From Campylobacter concisus (GTDB lineage: Bacteria > Campylobacterota > Campylobacteria > Campylobacterales > Campylobacteraceae), in contig NZ_PIRQ01000002.1 of the NCBI RefSeq assembly GCF_003048535.1, positions 1 through 64,000 of the forward strand: a DNA stretch of 64,000 nucleotides, read 5' to 3'. The position numbers and the translations under genes were made by a program. Within the stretch, counting starts at the first letter, position 1; every line of letters begins with the position of its first letter. The notes below the pieces were generated by a model. It saw only the letters and a program-made list of their open reading frames with translations, had not been told where the DNA came from and did not search any database. Below are positions 18,876-27,198 of this stretch, in pieces.

Positions 18876-19658
18876 ATGAAAAAACTACTTCTCACTTCTT
18901 TAGTTGCCCTAGGCCTTAGTGTAAGTGCAAATGCAGCTGATAAATCAAAAACAATAATCGTTGGTGCTACACCTATCCCACATGCTGAAATTTTAGAGGT
19001 TGTAAAACCTATTTTGGCAAAAGATGGATATACGCTTGAGATCAAAGAATTTAACGACTACACTACGCCAAACCTTGCAACAGAAGATGGCGATTTAGAT
19101 GCAAATTTCTTTCAGCACCTTCCATATCTTGAAGAATTTAACAAAAACAAAGGCACTCATCTTATAAAAACAGTTGGCGTTCATCTTGAGCCAATGGGAG
19201 TTTATTCTAAAAAGATAAAAGACATCAAAGATCTAAAAGATGGTTCGACCGTATCTATCCCAAATGATCCGACAAATGAAAGCCGTGCTTTGGATATCCT
19301 TGCAAATGCCGGACTTATTAAGCTAAACGATAATCCACTAAAAACTCCGCTTGATATAGTTGATAACCCTAAAAAGCTTAAATTTGAAGAGATCGAGACT
19401 GCTCAAGTGCCAAGAACGCTTGATGACGTTACTATCGCGGTTATCAACACAAACTATGCTCTAAATGCTAATCTCAATCCGGTAAAAGACGCACTTGTGC
19501 TTGAAAGCAAAAATAGCCCATATGTAAACTACGTAGTTGTTAAAGCTGGCAACGAAAATAGCTCTAAAATAGAGGCTCTTGATAAAGCTATAAACTCATC
19601 AGAAGTTAAAAAATTTATCGAGATCAAATACAACGGTGCGATTCTTCCAGCATTTTAA
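18876..19658 (+). CDS. metQ: MetQ/NlpA-family methionine-binding protein, copy 1
   Basis: Periplasmic substrate-binding protein for MetNI, 260 residues. The signal peptide MKKLLLTSLVALGLSVSANA ends in an AxA site followed by ADKSK. There is no lipobox Cys, so it appears soluble rather than a lipoprotein like E. coli MetQ. The NlpA/MetQ fold is supported by VGATPIPHAEILE, the NFFQHLPYLEEFN segment and the central RTLDDVTIAVINTNYA. It lies downstream of metNI, which supports methionine as ligand. Translation may be controlled by the leader at 18692-18872. Confidence 0.9.
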   Translation: MKKLLLTSLVALGLSVSANAADKSKTIIVGATPIPHAEILEVVKPILAKDGYTLEIKEFNDYTTPNLATEDGDLDANFFQHLPYLEEFNKNKGTHLIKTVGVHLEPMGVYSKKIKDIKDLKDGSTVSIPNDPTNESRALDILANAGLIKLNDNPLKTPLDIVDNPKKLKFEEIETAQVPRTLDDVTIAVINTNYALNANLNPVKDALVLESKNSPYVNYVVVKAGNENSSKIEALDKAINSSEVKKFIEIKYNGAILPAF

Positions 19659-19671
19659 TTAAAATTTTAAA

Positions 19672-19726
19672 TAAGCGACGTGAAAGCTTTTACCTTTTTA
19701 GCGTCGCTTAAACCCAATAAAAAAGG
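19672..19726 (+). promoter_or_regulatory. Hairpin and possible pseudoknot before metQ2
   Basis: TAAGCGACG (19672-19680) pairs with CGTCGCTTA (19702-19710). The loop contains CCTTTTT (19693-19699), which complements AAAAAGG (19720-19726), the ribosome site region of metQ2. Both helices together would form an H-type pseudoknot masking the ribosome site. The second helix is short and A/T-rich and may be chance. Confidence 0.35.
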
Positions 19727-19733
19727 AAAAACA

Positions 19734-20513
19734 ATGAAATTTATCAAACTTTTAACCGCATCTTTAGTTGCTCTAAGCCTTCACGCAGCCGACAAGGACC
19801 ACACTATCGTAGTCGGCGTCTCGCCAGTACCACACGCTGAAATTTTAGAATTTGTAAAGCCAAAGCTAAAAGATAAAGGCTACGACCTTGTTATCTCTGA
19901 AATTTCAGACTACTCTATCCCAAATGTCGCCACAGAAGATGGTAGCTTGGATGCAAATTTCTTTCAGCATTTACCATATCTTGAGGAGCAAAACAAGGCT
20001 AGAGGCTTGCATCTTGTAAGTGTTGCAAATGTCCATGTCGAGCCACTTGGCTTTTACTCTAAAAAGATAAAAAACATAAAAGAGTTAAAAGATGGTGCAA
20101 AAGTTGCGATTGCTTACGATCCATCAAATGGCAACAGAGCGCTTAGAATTTTAGAAAAAGCTGGCCTTATTGAGATCAATAAAAACGTAAAAGTTGCAAC
20201 TATAAATGACATAACTAAAAATTCTAAAAATTTACAATTTGTAGAGCTTGAAGGTGCTCAGATACCAAGAACGCTTGATGATGTCGATATCGCCGCCATT
20301 AGTACAAATTTCGTCCTTGATCTTGGTATGAGTGTGGCAAAAGACGCACTTTTGCTTGAAGACGCCAACAGTCCTTATGCTAACATCATCGTCACAAAGG
20401 CTGGCAACGAAAATAACCCTAAGATCAAAGCTTTGATTGATGCGGTGCTTAGCCCTGATACTAAAAATTTCATCATCACTCGCTATAAAGGCGAAGTTAT
20501 ACCTGCATTTTAA
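19734..20513 (+). CDS. MetQ/NlpA-family binding protein, copy 2
   Basis: Paralogue of the preceding metQ, 259 residues from ATG at 19734 (AAAGGA ribosome site). A GTG-started frame at 19680 would add 18 non-signal residues. The signal peptide ends SLHAADKDH, again without a lipobox. Shared blocks include SPVPHAEILEF, NFFQHLPYLEEQN and RTLDDVDIAA, but many ligand-region residues differ. The copy may bind another ligand (a methionine derivative, for example) through the same MetNI. A strong terminator follows, so it closes the transport unit. Confidence 0.88.
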   Translation: MKFIKLLTASLVALSLHAADKDHTIVVGVSPVPHAEILEFVKPKLKDKGYDLVISEISDYSIPNVATEDGSLDANFFQHLPYLEEQNKARGLHLVSVANVHVEPLGFYSKKIKNIKELKDGAKVAIAYDPSNGNRALRILEKAGLIEINKNVKVATINDITKNSKNLQFVELEGAQIPRTLDDVDIAAISTNFVLDLGMSVAKDALLLEDANSPYANIIVTKAGNENNPKIKALIDAVLSPDTKNFIITRYKGEVIPAF

Positions 20514-20544
20514 AAATAGGGCGAGCTTTCGCCCTATTTTGTTT
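20513..20544 (+). terminator. Strong intrinsic terminator after metQ2
   Basis: AAAATAGGGCGA pairs perfectly with TCGCCCTATTTT around a GCTT loop. The stem runs into TTTTGTTTC. It starts at the metQ2 stop codon and is the clearest rho-independent terminator in the window. Confidence 0.85.
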
Positions 20545-20616
20545 CTACTTTCATCTTGTTTTAATAAGCTATAAACTCTCTTTATTTTTTGTCAAAAAGC
20601 TTAAGCTATGCTTTGC

Positions 20617-20622
20617 TAAAAT
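20617..20622 (+). promoter_or_regulatory. Candidate minus-10 box for the dedA-like gene
   Basis: TAAAAT in TTTGCTAAAATGG, 30 bases before the ATG at 20653. It is typical of Campylobacter housekeeping promoters, and its position right after a terminator supports it. Confidence 0.45.
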
Positions 20623-20652
20623 GGCTAACTTTAAAATTTTTCAGGAATTTAA

Positions 20653-21243
20653 ATGCTACATGATGTTATTGATTTTATAGTTGCGAGCGTAAGTAGCTGG
20701 GGATATGCTGGCATATTTATCATGATGTTTTTAGAAAGCTCATTTTTTCCATTTCCAAGCGAGGTAGCGATGATACCTGCTGGCTATTTGGTGCATAAAG
20801 GTGAAATGAGTTTAATTTTGGCCTTTCTTGCAGGCACGCTTGGAAGCCTGCTTGGAGCTATTTTTAACTATTATCTTTGCTATTTTTTTGGGCGTGATAT
20901 CGTTTTAAAATACGGCAAATTTGTGGGAATCACTCACGAAAAAATGGATAAATTTGAAGCATTTTTCAATAAACACGGCGAAATTTCTACATTTAACTCA
21001 CGTCTGATTCCTGGCATTCGTCAATACATCAGCCTACCAGCCGGACTTGCTAAGATGAACATTTTTAGATTTTGCCTATTTACCACGCTTGGAGCTGGGA
21101 TTTGGTGTGCTGTTTTGCTTGGAGTTGGCTATTTTATAGGCTCAAACCCTGACAAACAGACACTTTTAATAATCACGATCTCTCTTTTAGCTGTTGTTGC
21201 AGTAATAAGTGCTATCTATATAATAAAGCAAAGAAAAGGCTAA
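20653..21243 (+). CDS. DedA-family inner membrane protein
   Basis: Polytopic membrane protein of 196 residues in the DedA/SNARE-associated family. Members flip lipids such as undecaprenyl phosphate or support membrane potential and envelope integrity. Visible features are the [13 protein letters not shown] re-entrant segment (about 26-38), the second re-entrant motif [16 protein letters not shown] near 116-131, and hydrophobic helices at both ends. Acidic and arginine residues essential in the family (E in FLESS, R in SRLIPG) are present. It is monocistronic between a terminator and convergent murI. Confidence 0.88.
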   Translation: MLHDVIDFIVASVSSWGYAGIFIMMFLESSFFPFPSEVAMIPAGYLVHKGEMSLILAFLAGTLGSLLGAIFNYYLCYFFGRDIVLKYGKFVGITHEKMDKFEAFFNKHGEISTFNSRLIPGIRQYISLPAGLAKMNIFRFCLFTTLGAGIWCAVLLGVGYFIGSNPDKQTLLIITISLLAVVAVISAIYIIKQRKG

Positions 21244-21315
21244 ATACATATAAAATTATGTAAAATTTAGTGTATTTTATAAAATTTTTATTCGTGGTAT
21301 TTAGTTAGATTTAAC

Positions 21316-22104
21316 CTAGCAAATCGCCCTCATCTTTTCTAGATGAGTTAAATTTCTTGAAATTTTATCTAGCTCAAATTTACTGAATACTTCATCACCA
21401 GAATAGAAAAATCTAATTTTTGGGGCTTGATCTAAAGTAGAAATTTTTAGTCCAAGCTCACTTATAAGGCGATTTATTGTCCCTTCATTGCCATCAATTA
21501 TGCTTATATTTGACGGCAAAATTTCTCTTAGGCTATCTTTAAAATAGTTAAAGTGCGTGCAGCCAAGCACCAAAAAGCCAAATTTACTTAGATCAAATTT
21601 GGCTAACTCTTCTTTTAGATATGATTTCACATTCTCGGTGTCAAATTCCCCATTTTCAGCAAAATTTACAAGGCGAGGCAGTGCAAGTAGCTCAGTCTTA
21701 TCTTTTGCGTGTAAATTTGCGATCAGCTCTTTTAGTTTTGCGCCATTTACGGTGACTGGAGTGGCTATGACAAGCGTTTTTAGAGCGTCATTATGGCTTA
21801 AGTCATGAGCCTTTTTTACGGCTGGCTCCATGCCGATTATAGGTACATTTAAATTTGCTCTAAGCTCTTTTATCGCTACGCTTGTTGCCGTGTTGCAAGC
21901 CACTACGACAGCTTTTGCGCCATTTTCTATGAGAAATTTCACCGCATCAAAGCTAAATTTTAAGATCTCAACCCTGCTCTTTTGTCCATACGGGACATTT
22001 TTTACGTCTGCATAATATAAAAATTCATACTCACTAAGCTTGCTTAAAGCTTCATTTAAGACGCTCAGCCCGCCAAGTCCTGAGTCAAATATACCTATCT
22101 TCAT
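21316..22104 (-). CDS. murI: Glutamate racemase
   Basis: Cytoplasmic enzyme making D-glutamate for peptidoglycan, 262 residues from ATG at 22104 (ribosome site GGAAGG). An upstream ATG at 22125 adds seven residues and is less likely. Catalytic features are GIFDSGLGGLSV at the N terminus, VVACNTATS with the first catalytic Cys, and LGCTHF with the second. It diverges from ftsW-murG, so peptidoglycan precursor genes cluster here. Confidence 0.95.
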   Translation of the reverse strand: MKIGIFDSGLGGLSVLNEALSKLSEYEFLYYADVKNVPYGQKSRVEILKFSFDAVKFLIENGAKAVVVACNTATSVAIKELRANLNVPIIGMEPAVKKAHDLSHNDALKTLVIATPVTVNGAKLKELIANLHAKDKTELLALPRLVNFAENGEFDTENVKSYLKEELAKFDLSKFGFLVLGCTHFNYFKDSLREILPSNISIIDGNEGTINRLISELGLKISTLDQAPKIRFFYSGDEVFSKFELDKISRNLTHLEKMRAIC

Positions 22105-22124
22105 GCCCTTCCTTAAAGCCTGCA

Positions 22125-22130
22125 ATTATA
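22125..22130 (-). promoter_or_regulatory. Minus-10 box for murI
   Basis: TATAAT on the minus strand (TTTGCTATAATTG), 20 bases before the murI ATG at 22104. The spacing leaves a short leader holding the GGAAGG ribosome site. Confidence 0.55.
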
Positions 22131-22161
22131 GCAAATAATATCTTTGTAAGCCGTTTTTTAT

Positions 22162-22167
22162 TATACT
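22162..22167 (+). promoter_or_regulatory. Minus-10 box for ftsW-murG
   Basis: TATACT in TTATTATACTTTGG, about 30 bases before the TTG start of ftsW and 32 bases from the divergent murI box. Confidence 0.45.
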
Positions 22168-22196
22168 TTGGCACTTTTTAAACTTGGAGTTAAATT

Positions 22197-23357
22197 TTGG
22201 CAGTTGATAAGATCATTTTCTATCTTTGTTCGACTTTGATCGCTATAAGCATTATTTTTTCACTATCTTTGCCAGTTTTTACGGTTTTATTTTTTAATTA
22301 CGACGAGTTTCACTTTTTTATCCGCCAATTTATTGTTGGTTGTATCGGAATTTTCATTATGTGGTGGCTTTCTAGGCTCAATCCTGAAAAAACGCTTGTT
22401 TGGATAGGGTTTGGCCTTCTTATATCTTGCGGTATCGCCATGGGGCTAATGCATGCATTGCCAGCTTCAATGGTGACTGACGCTGGTGGTGCTAGGCGTT
22501 GGATCAGGCTACCTGGTTTTTCACTAGCTCCAGTTGAGTTTTTTAAAATCGGTTTTGTCTACTTCTTGGCTTGGAGTTTTACTAGAAAATTTAGTGAAGG
22601 CAAAAGGACCTTGCTAGATGAGATTAAGATACTTATGCCTTATATTATTCTTTTTGGTGTTGCCATCTTTCTTATCGCTGTTATGCAAAATGACCTTGGT
22701 CAAGTGGTTGTGCTGGCGCTTACATTTGTGACGATGGCGCTTTTTGCAGGAGCAAGCGCGAGACTTTTTAGTATCGGTATCTTAGGAGCTGCTTTTGTTA
22801 TGACAGTAGCGATAATCAGCTCTGAGCATAGAATTTTACGTATAAAGTCATGGTGGGGCACGATACAAAACATGGTGCTTTCTTTCTTACCTGACAGCGT
22901 TGCAGATGTATTAAGAGTAGCTGATGCGCCAGAGCCATATCAAATTTCTCACTCATTAAACGCTATAAAGCATGGCGAATTTTTCGGCGAAGGGCTTGGC
23001 GCTGGTATCTTTAAGCTCGGCTTTTTAAGTGAGGTCCATACTGACTTTGTATTAGCTGGTATCGCTGAAGAGGTTGGTGTATTTGGTATTTTGTGTATCG
23101 TAGCTATATTTATAACGCTACTTTATAGAATTTTTAGAATTTCAGCTAGAAGCGAAAATAAGGTCTATCATCTGTTTACGCTTGGTGTCGGGCTTATCTT
23201 ATCGTTTTCATTTTTAATGAATAGCTATGGCATCACATCGATCACGCCTATTAAAGGTATTGCTGTGCCATTTCTTAGTTACGGCGGTAGCTCCGTGCTT
23301 GCGATTTGTATCGGTATCGGCATGGTTTTGATGGTTAGTAAAAGGGCAAAACTATGA
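22197..23357 (+). CDS. ftsW: FtsW/RodA-family SEDS peptidoglycan polymerase
   Basis: Integral membrane SEDS glycosyltransferase of 386 residues with about ten helices, polymerising lipid II at the septum. Family motifs include GGARRWIRLPGFSLAPVEFFK, MQNDLGQVVV, the SLNAIKHGEFFGEGLG region and the C-terminal PFLSYGGSS. The start is TTG at 22197 with TTGGAG before it; no better start exists. It overlaps murG by four bases (ATGA), and murG makes its substrate. FtsW rather than RodA is inferred from that linkage. Confidence 0.9.
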   Translation: MAVDKIIFYLCSTLIAISIIFSLSLPVFTVLFFNYDEFHFFIRQFIVGCIGIFIMWWLSRLNPEKTLVWIGFGLLISCGIAMGLMHALPASMVTDAGGARRWIRLPGFSLAPVEFFKIGFVYFLAWSFTRKFSEGKRTLLDEIKILMPYIILFGVAIFLIAVMQNDLGQVVVLALTFVTMALFAGASARLFSIGILGAAFVMTVAIISSEHRILRIKSWWGTIQNMVLSFLPDSVADVLRVADAPEPYQISHSLNAIKHGEFFGEGLGAGIFKLGFLSEVHTDFVLAGIAEEVGVFGILCIVAIFITLLYRIFRISARSENKVYHLFTLGVGLILSFSFLMNSYGITSITPIKGIAVPFLSYGGSSVLAICIGIGMVLMVSKRAKL

Positions 23358-24376
23358 TAGTTATTTGCGGTGGAGGCACTGGTGGGCATTTAGCGATCGC
23401 AAGAAGCTTTTGCGAAGAGCTAAATAGACGAGATATTAAGCCCATTTTTATTGGTTCAACTAGCGGTCAAGATAAATTTTGGTTTGAAAGTGACGAGAAT
23501 TTTTTACAAAAATTTTTCTTACCAAGCAGTGGCGTGGTAAATAAGAGAGGCTTTGCTAAACTAAAATCACTAACAAATATCGTAAATCTTGCTTTAAAAT
23601 GTAGAAAAATTTTTAAGCAAAATGACGTTAAGGTAGTCATTAGCGTTGGTGGCTATTCAGCAGCTCCAGCAGCCATTGCAGCCATTATCTCAAAAGTGCC
23701 GCTTTTTATCCACGAACAAAATGCTGTAATGGGCAAACTAAATAAAATTTTAAGGCCTTATGCGAAAGGCTTTTTTAGCTCTTATGATGAAGTTTCGCCC
23801 TACCCTTATCCCGTAGCAAAGAAATTTTTCGATAGTGCAAGAGTGAGAGAGGAGCTAAAAACTATTTTGTTTTTGGGCGGCTCGCAAGGCGCAAAAGCGA
23901 TAAATAAACTAGCTATAAATTTAGCTCCATATCTTAAAGAAAAAGGCATAAATATAATTCATCAATGTGGTAAAAACGGCTTTGATGAACTTAAAAAAAG
24001 ATATGATGAACTTGGCTTTAATGAAACGAATTTAGAAATTTTTGAATTTAGTAAAGAGATAGAAAATAAGATGAGCAAGGCTGACCTTGCCATATCAAGA
24101 GCAGGAGCTAGCTCGCTTTGGGAGCTTTGCGCAAATGCTTTGCCATCTATCTTTGTGCCATTTCCTTATGCCGCTGGTAATCATCAGTTTTATAACGCTA
24201 AATTTTTAAAAGATAAAGGCATTGCTGAAATTTGCTTGCAAAATGGAGAAAATTTAGACAAAGATGAAGTTATAAGAATGATAGAAAATTTTGATCTAAA
24301 TAAAAGCAGCAAAGCTCTAAAAGAGATTCTTTTGCCAAATGGAGCAAAAGAGATAATTGATAAAATTTTAAACTAG
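23354..24376 (+). CDS. murG: UDP-GlcNAc:lipid I N-acetylglucosaminyltransferase
   Basis: Peripheral membrane glycosyltransferase converting lipid I to lipid II, 340 residues. The N-terminal glycine loop GGGTGGH is at residues 5-11. HEQNAVMGKLNK lies in the N domain, FLGGSQGAKAIN opens the C-terminal UDP-sugar domain, and SRAGASSLWEL is the second substrate motif. It is translationally coupled to ftsW. Its 3' end overlaps the convergent hypothetical gene by nine bases. Confidence 0.95.
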   Translation: MIVICGGGTGGHLAIARSFCEELNRRDIKPIFIGSTSGQDKFWFESDENFLQKFFLPSSGVVNKRGFAKLKSLTNIVNLALKCRKIFKQNDVKVVISVGGYSAAPAAIAAIISKVPLFIHEQNAVMGKLNKILRPYAKGFFSSYDEVSPYPYPVAKKFFDSARVREELKTILFLGGSQGAKAINKLAINLAPYLKEKGINIIHQCGKNGFDELKKRYDELGFNETNLEIFEFSKEIENKMSKADLAISRAGASSLWELCANALPSIFVPFPYAAGNHQFYNAKFLKDKGIAEICLQNGENLDKDEVIRMIENFDLNKSSKALKEILLPNGAKEIIDKILN

Positions 24377-25102
24377 CTCCTCACCTATCGCACAAGCTTT
24401 TAGTTCTTTTAGCTCAAAGATCAAGTAGTGATAAATAAGCTCATTTGTATTTAAAATTTTTGCACTAAAGACTGGTTTTATCATAGTTATTATCTTATCA
24501 GTTATACCCGCGATCTCCACAAGTAAAAGTTCATCTTTGCGTTGCTTCGCAGCCTTAATACAATTATAAAAGAACGTATAAATTATCTTAAAATTTTGCA
24601 AAATAACATTTGAAACTATCCTAGAATGAATATGTAAAACATTATGTATACGCTCTTGTAGAGTATTTAGCTCTGCAAGTAGTGATTTTATTTGAGTAGT
24701 ATCTGTTGTCCTAGAAAAGAGATTTTTCGCTTTATTTTTGTTTTGTATTTGATACTCTGCTACTAAAATTTCTATTATATTTAAAATGGCGACATAGCTT
24801 TCTTGTAAATTTTCATTTGCCTTAAAGCTCACACCGTTTTTCTCAATTTTATAATTTAAGCTTCTCTTTATCTGCTCCAAATAAGTACTAATGTTTTCAT
24901 AATAGTCCTCTGTATTGAAGACACTTTTAAAAAAATCGCTTTCACCTTTTAAATTTGTAAGCTTTTTTTTAAGTTCATCAGCGTTTTTATTAAACTCAAC
25001 AACCCCAACAGCCAAGCCGATCTCGTGCTCACTATTTTGTTCTAATGCTGTCAAGCTCTCTTTTAGTACTAAAATTTGTTTTTGAATATTTTGAAAATCC
25101 AT
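24368..25102 (-). CDS. Hypothetical helical protein
   Basis: I do not recognise this 244-residue protein. It has no signal peptide or membrane segment and looks almost wholly alpha-helical. The N-terminal 60 residues look coiled-coil (IQKQILVLKESLTALEQN), and leucine/isoleucine heptads recur to the end. It is probably cytoplasmic. ATG at 25102 follows a weak AAAAGAGAAAAA site. It sits between convergent murG and tRNA-Arg with no obvious operon partner. Confidence 0.7.
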   Translation of the reverse strand: MDFQNIQKQILVLKESLTALEQNSEHEIGLAVGVVEFNKNADELKKKLTNLKGESDFFKSVFNTEDYYENISTYLEQIKRSLNYKIEKNGVSFKANENLQESYVAILNIIEILVAEYQIQNKNKAKNLFSRTTDTTQIKSLLAELNTLQERIHNVLHIHSRIVSNVILQNFKIIYTFFYNCIKAAKQRKDELLLVEIAGITDKIITMIKPVFSAKILNTNELIYHYLIFELKELKACAIGEELV

Positions 25103-25163
25103 TTTTTCTCTTTTAATTTTTTTGCTTATTTTACTATAAAAATTATGAAGTTTGTCATTAAGA

Positions 25164-25240
25164 TGGTGCGCCCGAGAGAATTCGAATCTCTGACCTTTTG
25201 AACCGCAATCAAATGCTCTATCCAGCTGAGCTACGAGCGC
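25164..25240 (-). tRNA. tRNA-Arg (anticodon GCG)
   Basis: The minus strand folds into a full cloverleaf. Acceptor stem GCGCTCG pairs with CGGGCGC (one T-G), the D arm is GCTCAGCTGGATAGAGC, the anticodon stem TTTGA/TCAAA encloses TTGCGGT, and the T arm is AGAGATTCGAATTCTCT. The anticodon reads GCG (codons CGC and CGU). CCA is encoded at 25164-25166. Other parts resemble the usual bacterial tRNA-Arg(ACG), but base 34 is G. Confidence 0.93.
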
Positions 25241-25259
25241 ACAAGAAAGTTAAGTCGAG

Positions 25260-25265
25260 ATATTA
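25260..25265 (-). promoter_or_regulatory. Candidate minus-10 box for tRNA-Arg
   Basis: TAATAT on the minus strand (TTTGGCTAATATC), 20 bases before the mature tRNA 5' end. No good minus-35 is visible. Confidence 0.4.
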
Positions 25266-25320
25266 GCCAAACTTTCCTTAAAGAAAAATTGTATTCATTT
25301 TAATTTTATAACTGTTTTAG

Positions 25321-25326
25321 TAAAAT
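25321..25326 (+). promoter_or_regulatory. Candidate minus-10 box for the 61-residue gene
   Basis: TAAAAT in TTTTAGTAAAATCCG, 25 bases before the ATG at 25351. Confidence 0.4.
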
Positions 25327-25350
25327 CCGATAAAAATAAAAGGAGTAAAA

Positions 25351-25536
25351 ATGAATGATTTTTTCGATAGTTTAAAAGAGATAAAAAAAGAACTTACTAA
25401 AGAGCAAGGTGAGATCAAAAAAACTCAAAAAGAAGCCGTTTCTCATACAAAAGAAGAGGCGATCTCATATAAAGAAAATAAGCTAAAAAACGAATTTGCA
25501 GATTACATTAAAGGCCAAGATATAAGAAAAATATAA
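25351..25536 (+). CDS. Small highly charged hypothetical protein
   Basis: A 61-residue protein with an excellent ribosome site (AAAAGGAGTAAAAATG) and its own candidate promoter, so it is probably real. It is almost all Lys/Glu with helical periodicity (SLKEIKKELTKEQGEIKKTQ) and no signal or membrane segment. It may be a small coiled-coil protein. It is followed after 50 bases by the J-domain gene and could share its transcript. I do not recognise the family. Confidence 0.65.
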   Translation: MNDFFDSLKEIKKELTKEQGEIKKTQKEAVSHTKEEAISYKENKLKNEFADYIKGQDIRKI

Positions 25537-25586
25537 ATTTGGAATGCTTATTGCTAAAACATGTAATATTTTATGTGGAGTAGGCA

Positions 25587-26417
25587 ATGAAAGTTACGCA
25601 AACATTAGAATCTCTAAGCATTTTAACTGATAATGACACTTTGTTTCGTGAGCTTAGAGATATGATAAGCAGAAATTTTACAAAAATTTTATCTAATAAA
25701 AATAAGGTTATTTCGTTTTACGAAGAGAGCGAGATCCCACAACGCAAGTGCTTTTTAAAATTTATAAAAAAACTTTATGAAAAGCAAAGTGATGATAAAC
25801 TCGACATTCGTTTTGCAAACTATAAAACCATAAAACTTGGCTTTGTTCAAAAAAATACCCTAACTCCAGTCATTAGCCTAAATGTAAATTTTGTAAAAAA
25901 TGAAGCCAAATTTGAACTAAAAGATGCACTTTGCAGAGATTTTGCTAGCTACATCAGCGAGAGTCTGGTAAAAAGCAATGTTACTTTTAGCAAAAATGAT
26001 GATTTTTTAAACATCACCATCTTAAACGACAACGACATAAACACATTAAACAAACTGCTTTACAAAAGAAGCTATCCAAAATTTAGCGTAAATTTTATCT
26101 ATGATGAAAAAGACTACAAAGCCTTTAAACAAGGTATAAAAATAAAAAGCTCATCTAAATTTGTAAGCAGATTTTCTGTGCTTGCAAATTTGCTTGAGGA
26201 AAATTTTGGGATTTTGGGTTGCAAAAAAGATGATGACTTTGAAACTATCAGACAAAGCTATCTTTCACTCGTAAATATCTATCACCCAGATAGGCACGCC
26301 AACAAAAATCCTCTCATACAAGAAGAATATGCAAAGAAATTTAAAAATATTCAATCTGCTTATGAGAGTCTGAAGCCATACTTTAAAAATCAAGAAAATT
26401 TTGTAATGGTTGGCTAG
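25587..26417 (+). CDS. C-terminal J-domain protein (DnaJ-like co-chaperone)
   Basis: A 276-residue protein whose last 70 residues form a J domain with the diagnostic HPD at 233-235 (YHPDRHANKN) and a helix ending QSAYESLKPYF. J domains stimulate Hsp70 ATPase, so it should recruit DnaK. The first 200 residues match nothing I recognise; they are mixed alpha/beta without signal or membrane segments and probably bind the client. A J domain at the C terminus is unusual compared with DnaJ or CbpA. GTGGAG precedes the ATG. The next gene starts 38 bases downstream, or overlaps if its TTG is used. Confidence 0.85.
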   Translation: MKVTQTLESLSILTDNDTLFRELRDMISRNFTKILSNKNKVISFYEESEIPQRKCFLKFIKKLYEKQSDDKLDIRFANYKTIKLGFVQKNTLTPVISLNVNFVKNEAKFELKDALCRDFASYISESLVKSNVTFSKNDDFLNITILNDNDINTLNKLLYKRSYPKFSVNFIYDEKDYKAFKQGIKIKSSSKFVSRFSVLANLLEENFGILGCKKDDDFETIRQSYLSLVNIYHPDRHANKNPLIQEEYAKKFKNIQSAYESLKPYFKNQENFVMVG

Positions 26418-26454
26418 AGCACGGCTTACCATAGAGCTATTAAAGAGAGCAAAA

Positions 26455-27198
26455 ATGAATGGTGAAATGTTTAATATATGCGCCATTATTGCTGCCGCAA
26501 AGCAGGTCATAAAGTCAAATTCTCCTATCCTATATAATGGCACTAACTACGAAAATAGTATAAATTTTCACTTTCTCTCAGGCCATAGGGCAAATGGCGT
26601 AAATGAGTGGTTTGAGCACGCATTAAAACTTGGATTAAGCGATGTAAGACTTACTGCAAATTTAACTGGCTCATCAGATGAACGTTTATTGTTTAGCTTT
26701 TCAAACTCTACCGCAAAATTGATCATTTGCATTTTCAAAGAGCACATGAGCTGCTTCGTACCCTACTGGAAATACAACAAAGACCAAAGAGGCTGGGACA
26801 TAATATATAAAGAATTTGGTCTTGAAAAAGATGTAAATTTAGAAAATTTTAGTGACAACACAGAGGCTTTTGTGGACTCACTTACCAAGATAGCGGCCTT
26901 TGCAGATGAGATAGAGTGTGAGAATTTTGGTGAGTGTTTTCGCAGGGCATTAAAATCACTTAGATCTTCAAGCAATGATGATCAAAAGATATTTAATGCA
27001 CCGCTTATGCCAAAGAAAAATTTAGCTCTTTTTGCTGCGGCAAGCTTGGCTGATGTTTTTGGTGGTATGGGCTCTTGGAACGACGATGCAGCAGGCATGG
27101 CACAATATAAAAAACGTGGCAAAGAGTACGAAGAGCTTAGCAACGAGCTTTTTGCACAGATGCGCAAGGCCATACTTTTTGCTTTAAATGAGTGGTAG
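26455..27198 (+). CDS. Hypothetical protein downstream of the J-domain gene
   Basis: A 247-residue protein from ATG at 26455, preceded by AAAGAGAG. An in-frame TTG at 26410 would overlap the J-domain gene by eight bases and add 15 residues but has no ribosome site. There is no signal peptide or membrane helix. Gly/Ala-rich segments near the C terminus (FAAASLADVFGGMGSWNDD) are followed by an acidic helix. I do not recognise the family. Close linkage suggests a functional link with the J-domain protein, perhaps as its client. It ends against convergent rpoN with no gap. Confidence 0.7.
   Translation: MNGEMFNICAIIAAAKQVIKSNSPILYNGTNYENSINFHFLSGHRANGVNEWFEHALKLGLSDVRLTANLTGSSDERLLFSFSNSTAKLIICIFKEHMSCFVPYWKYNKDQRGWDIIYKEFGLEKDVNLENFSDNTEAFVDSLTKIAAFADEIECENFGECFRRALKSLRSSSNDDQKIFNAPLMPKKNLALFAAASLADVFGGMGSWNDDAAGMAQYKKRGKEYEELSNELFAQMRKAILFALNEW

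Noticed and set aside
22169-22187. Sigma-54-like TTGGCAC before ftsW
   Set aside because: The GG is present, but the GC that should follow at 10-base spacing reads AC, so it is not a proper minus-24/minus-12 promoter.
24368-24376. Nine-base overlap of murG and the convergent hypothetical gene as a frameshift sign
   Set aside because: murG is full length and the other gene has a normal stop. Small convergent overlaps are common in compact genomes.
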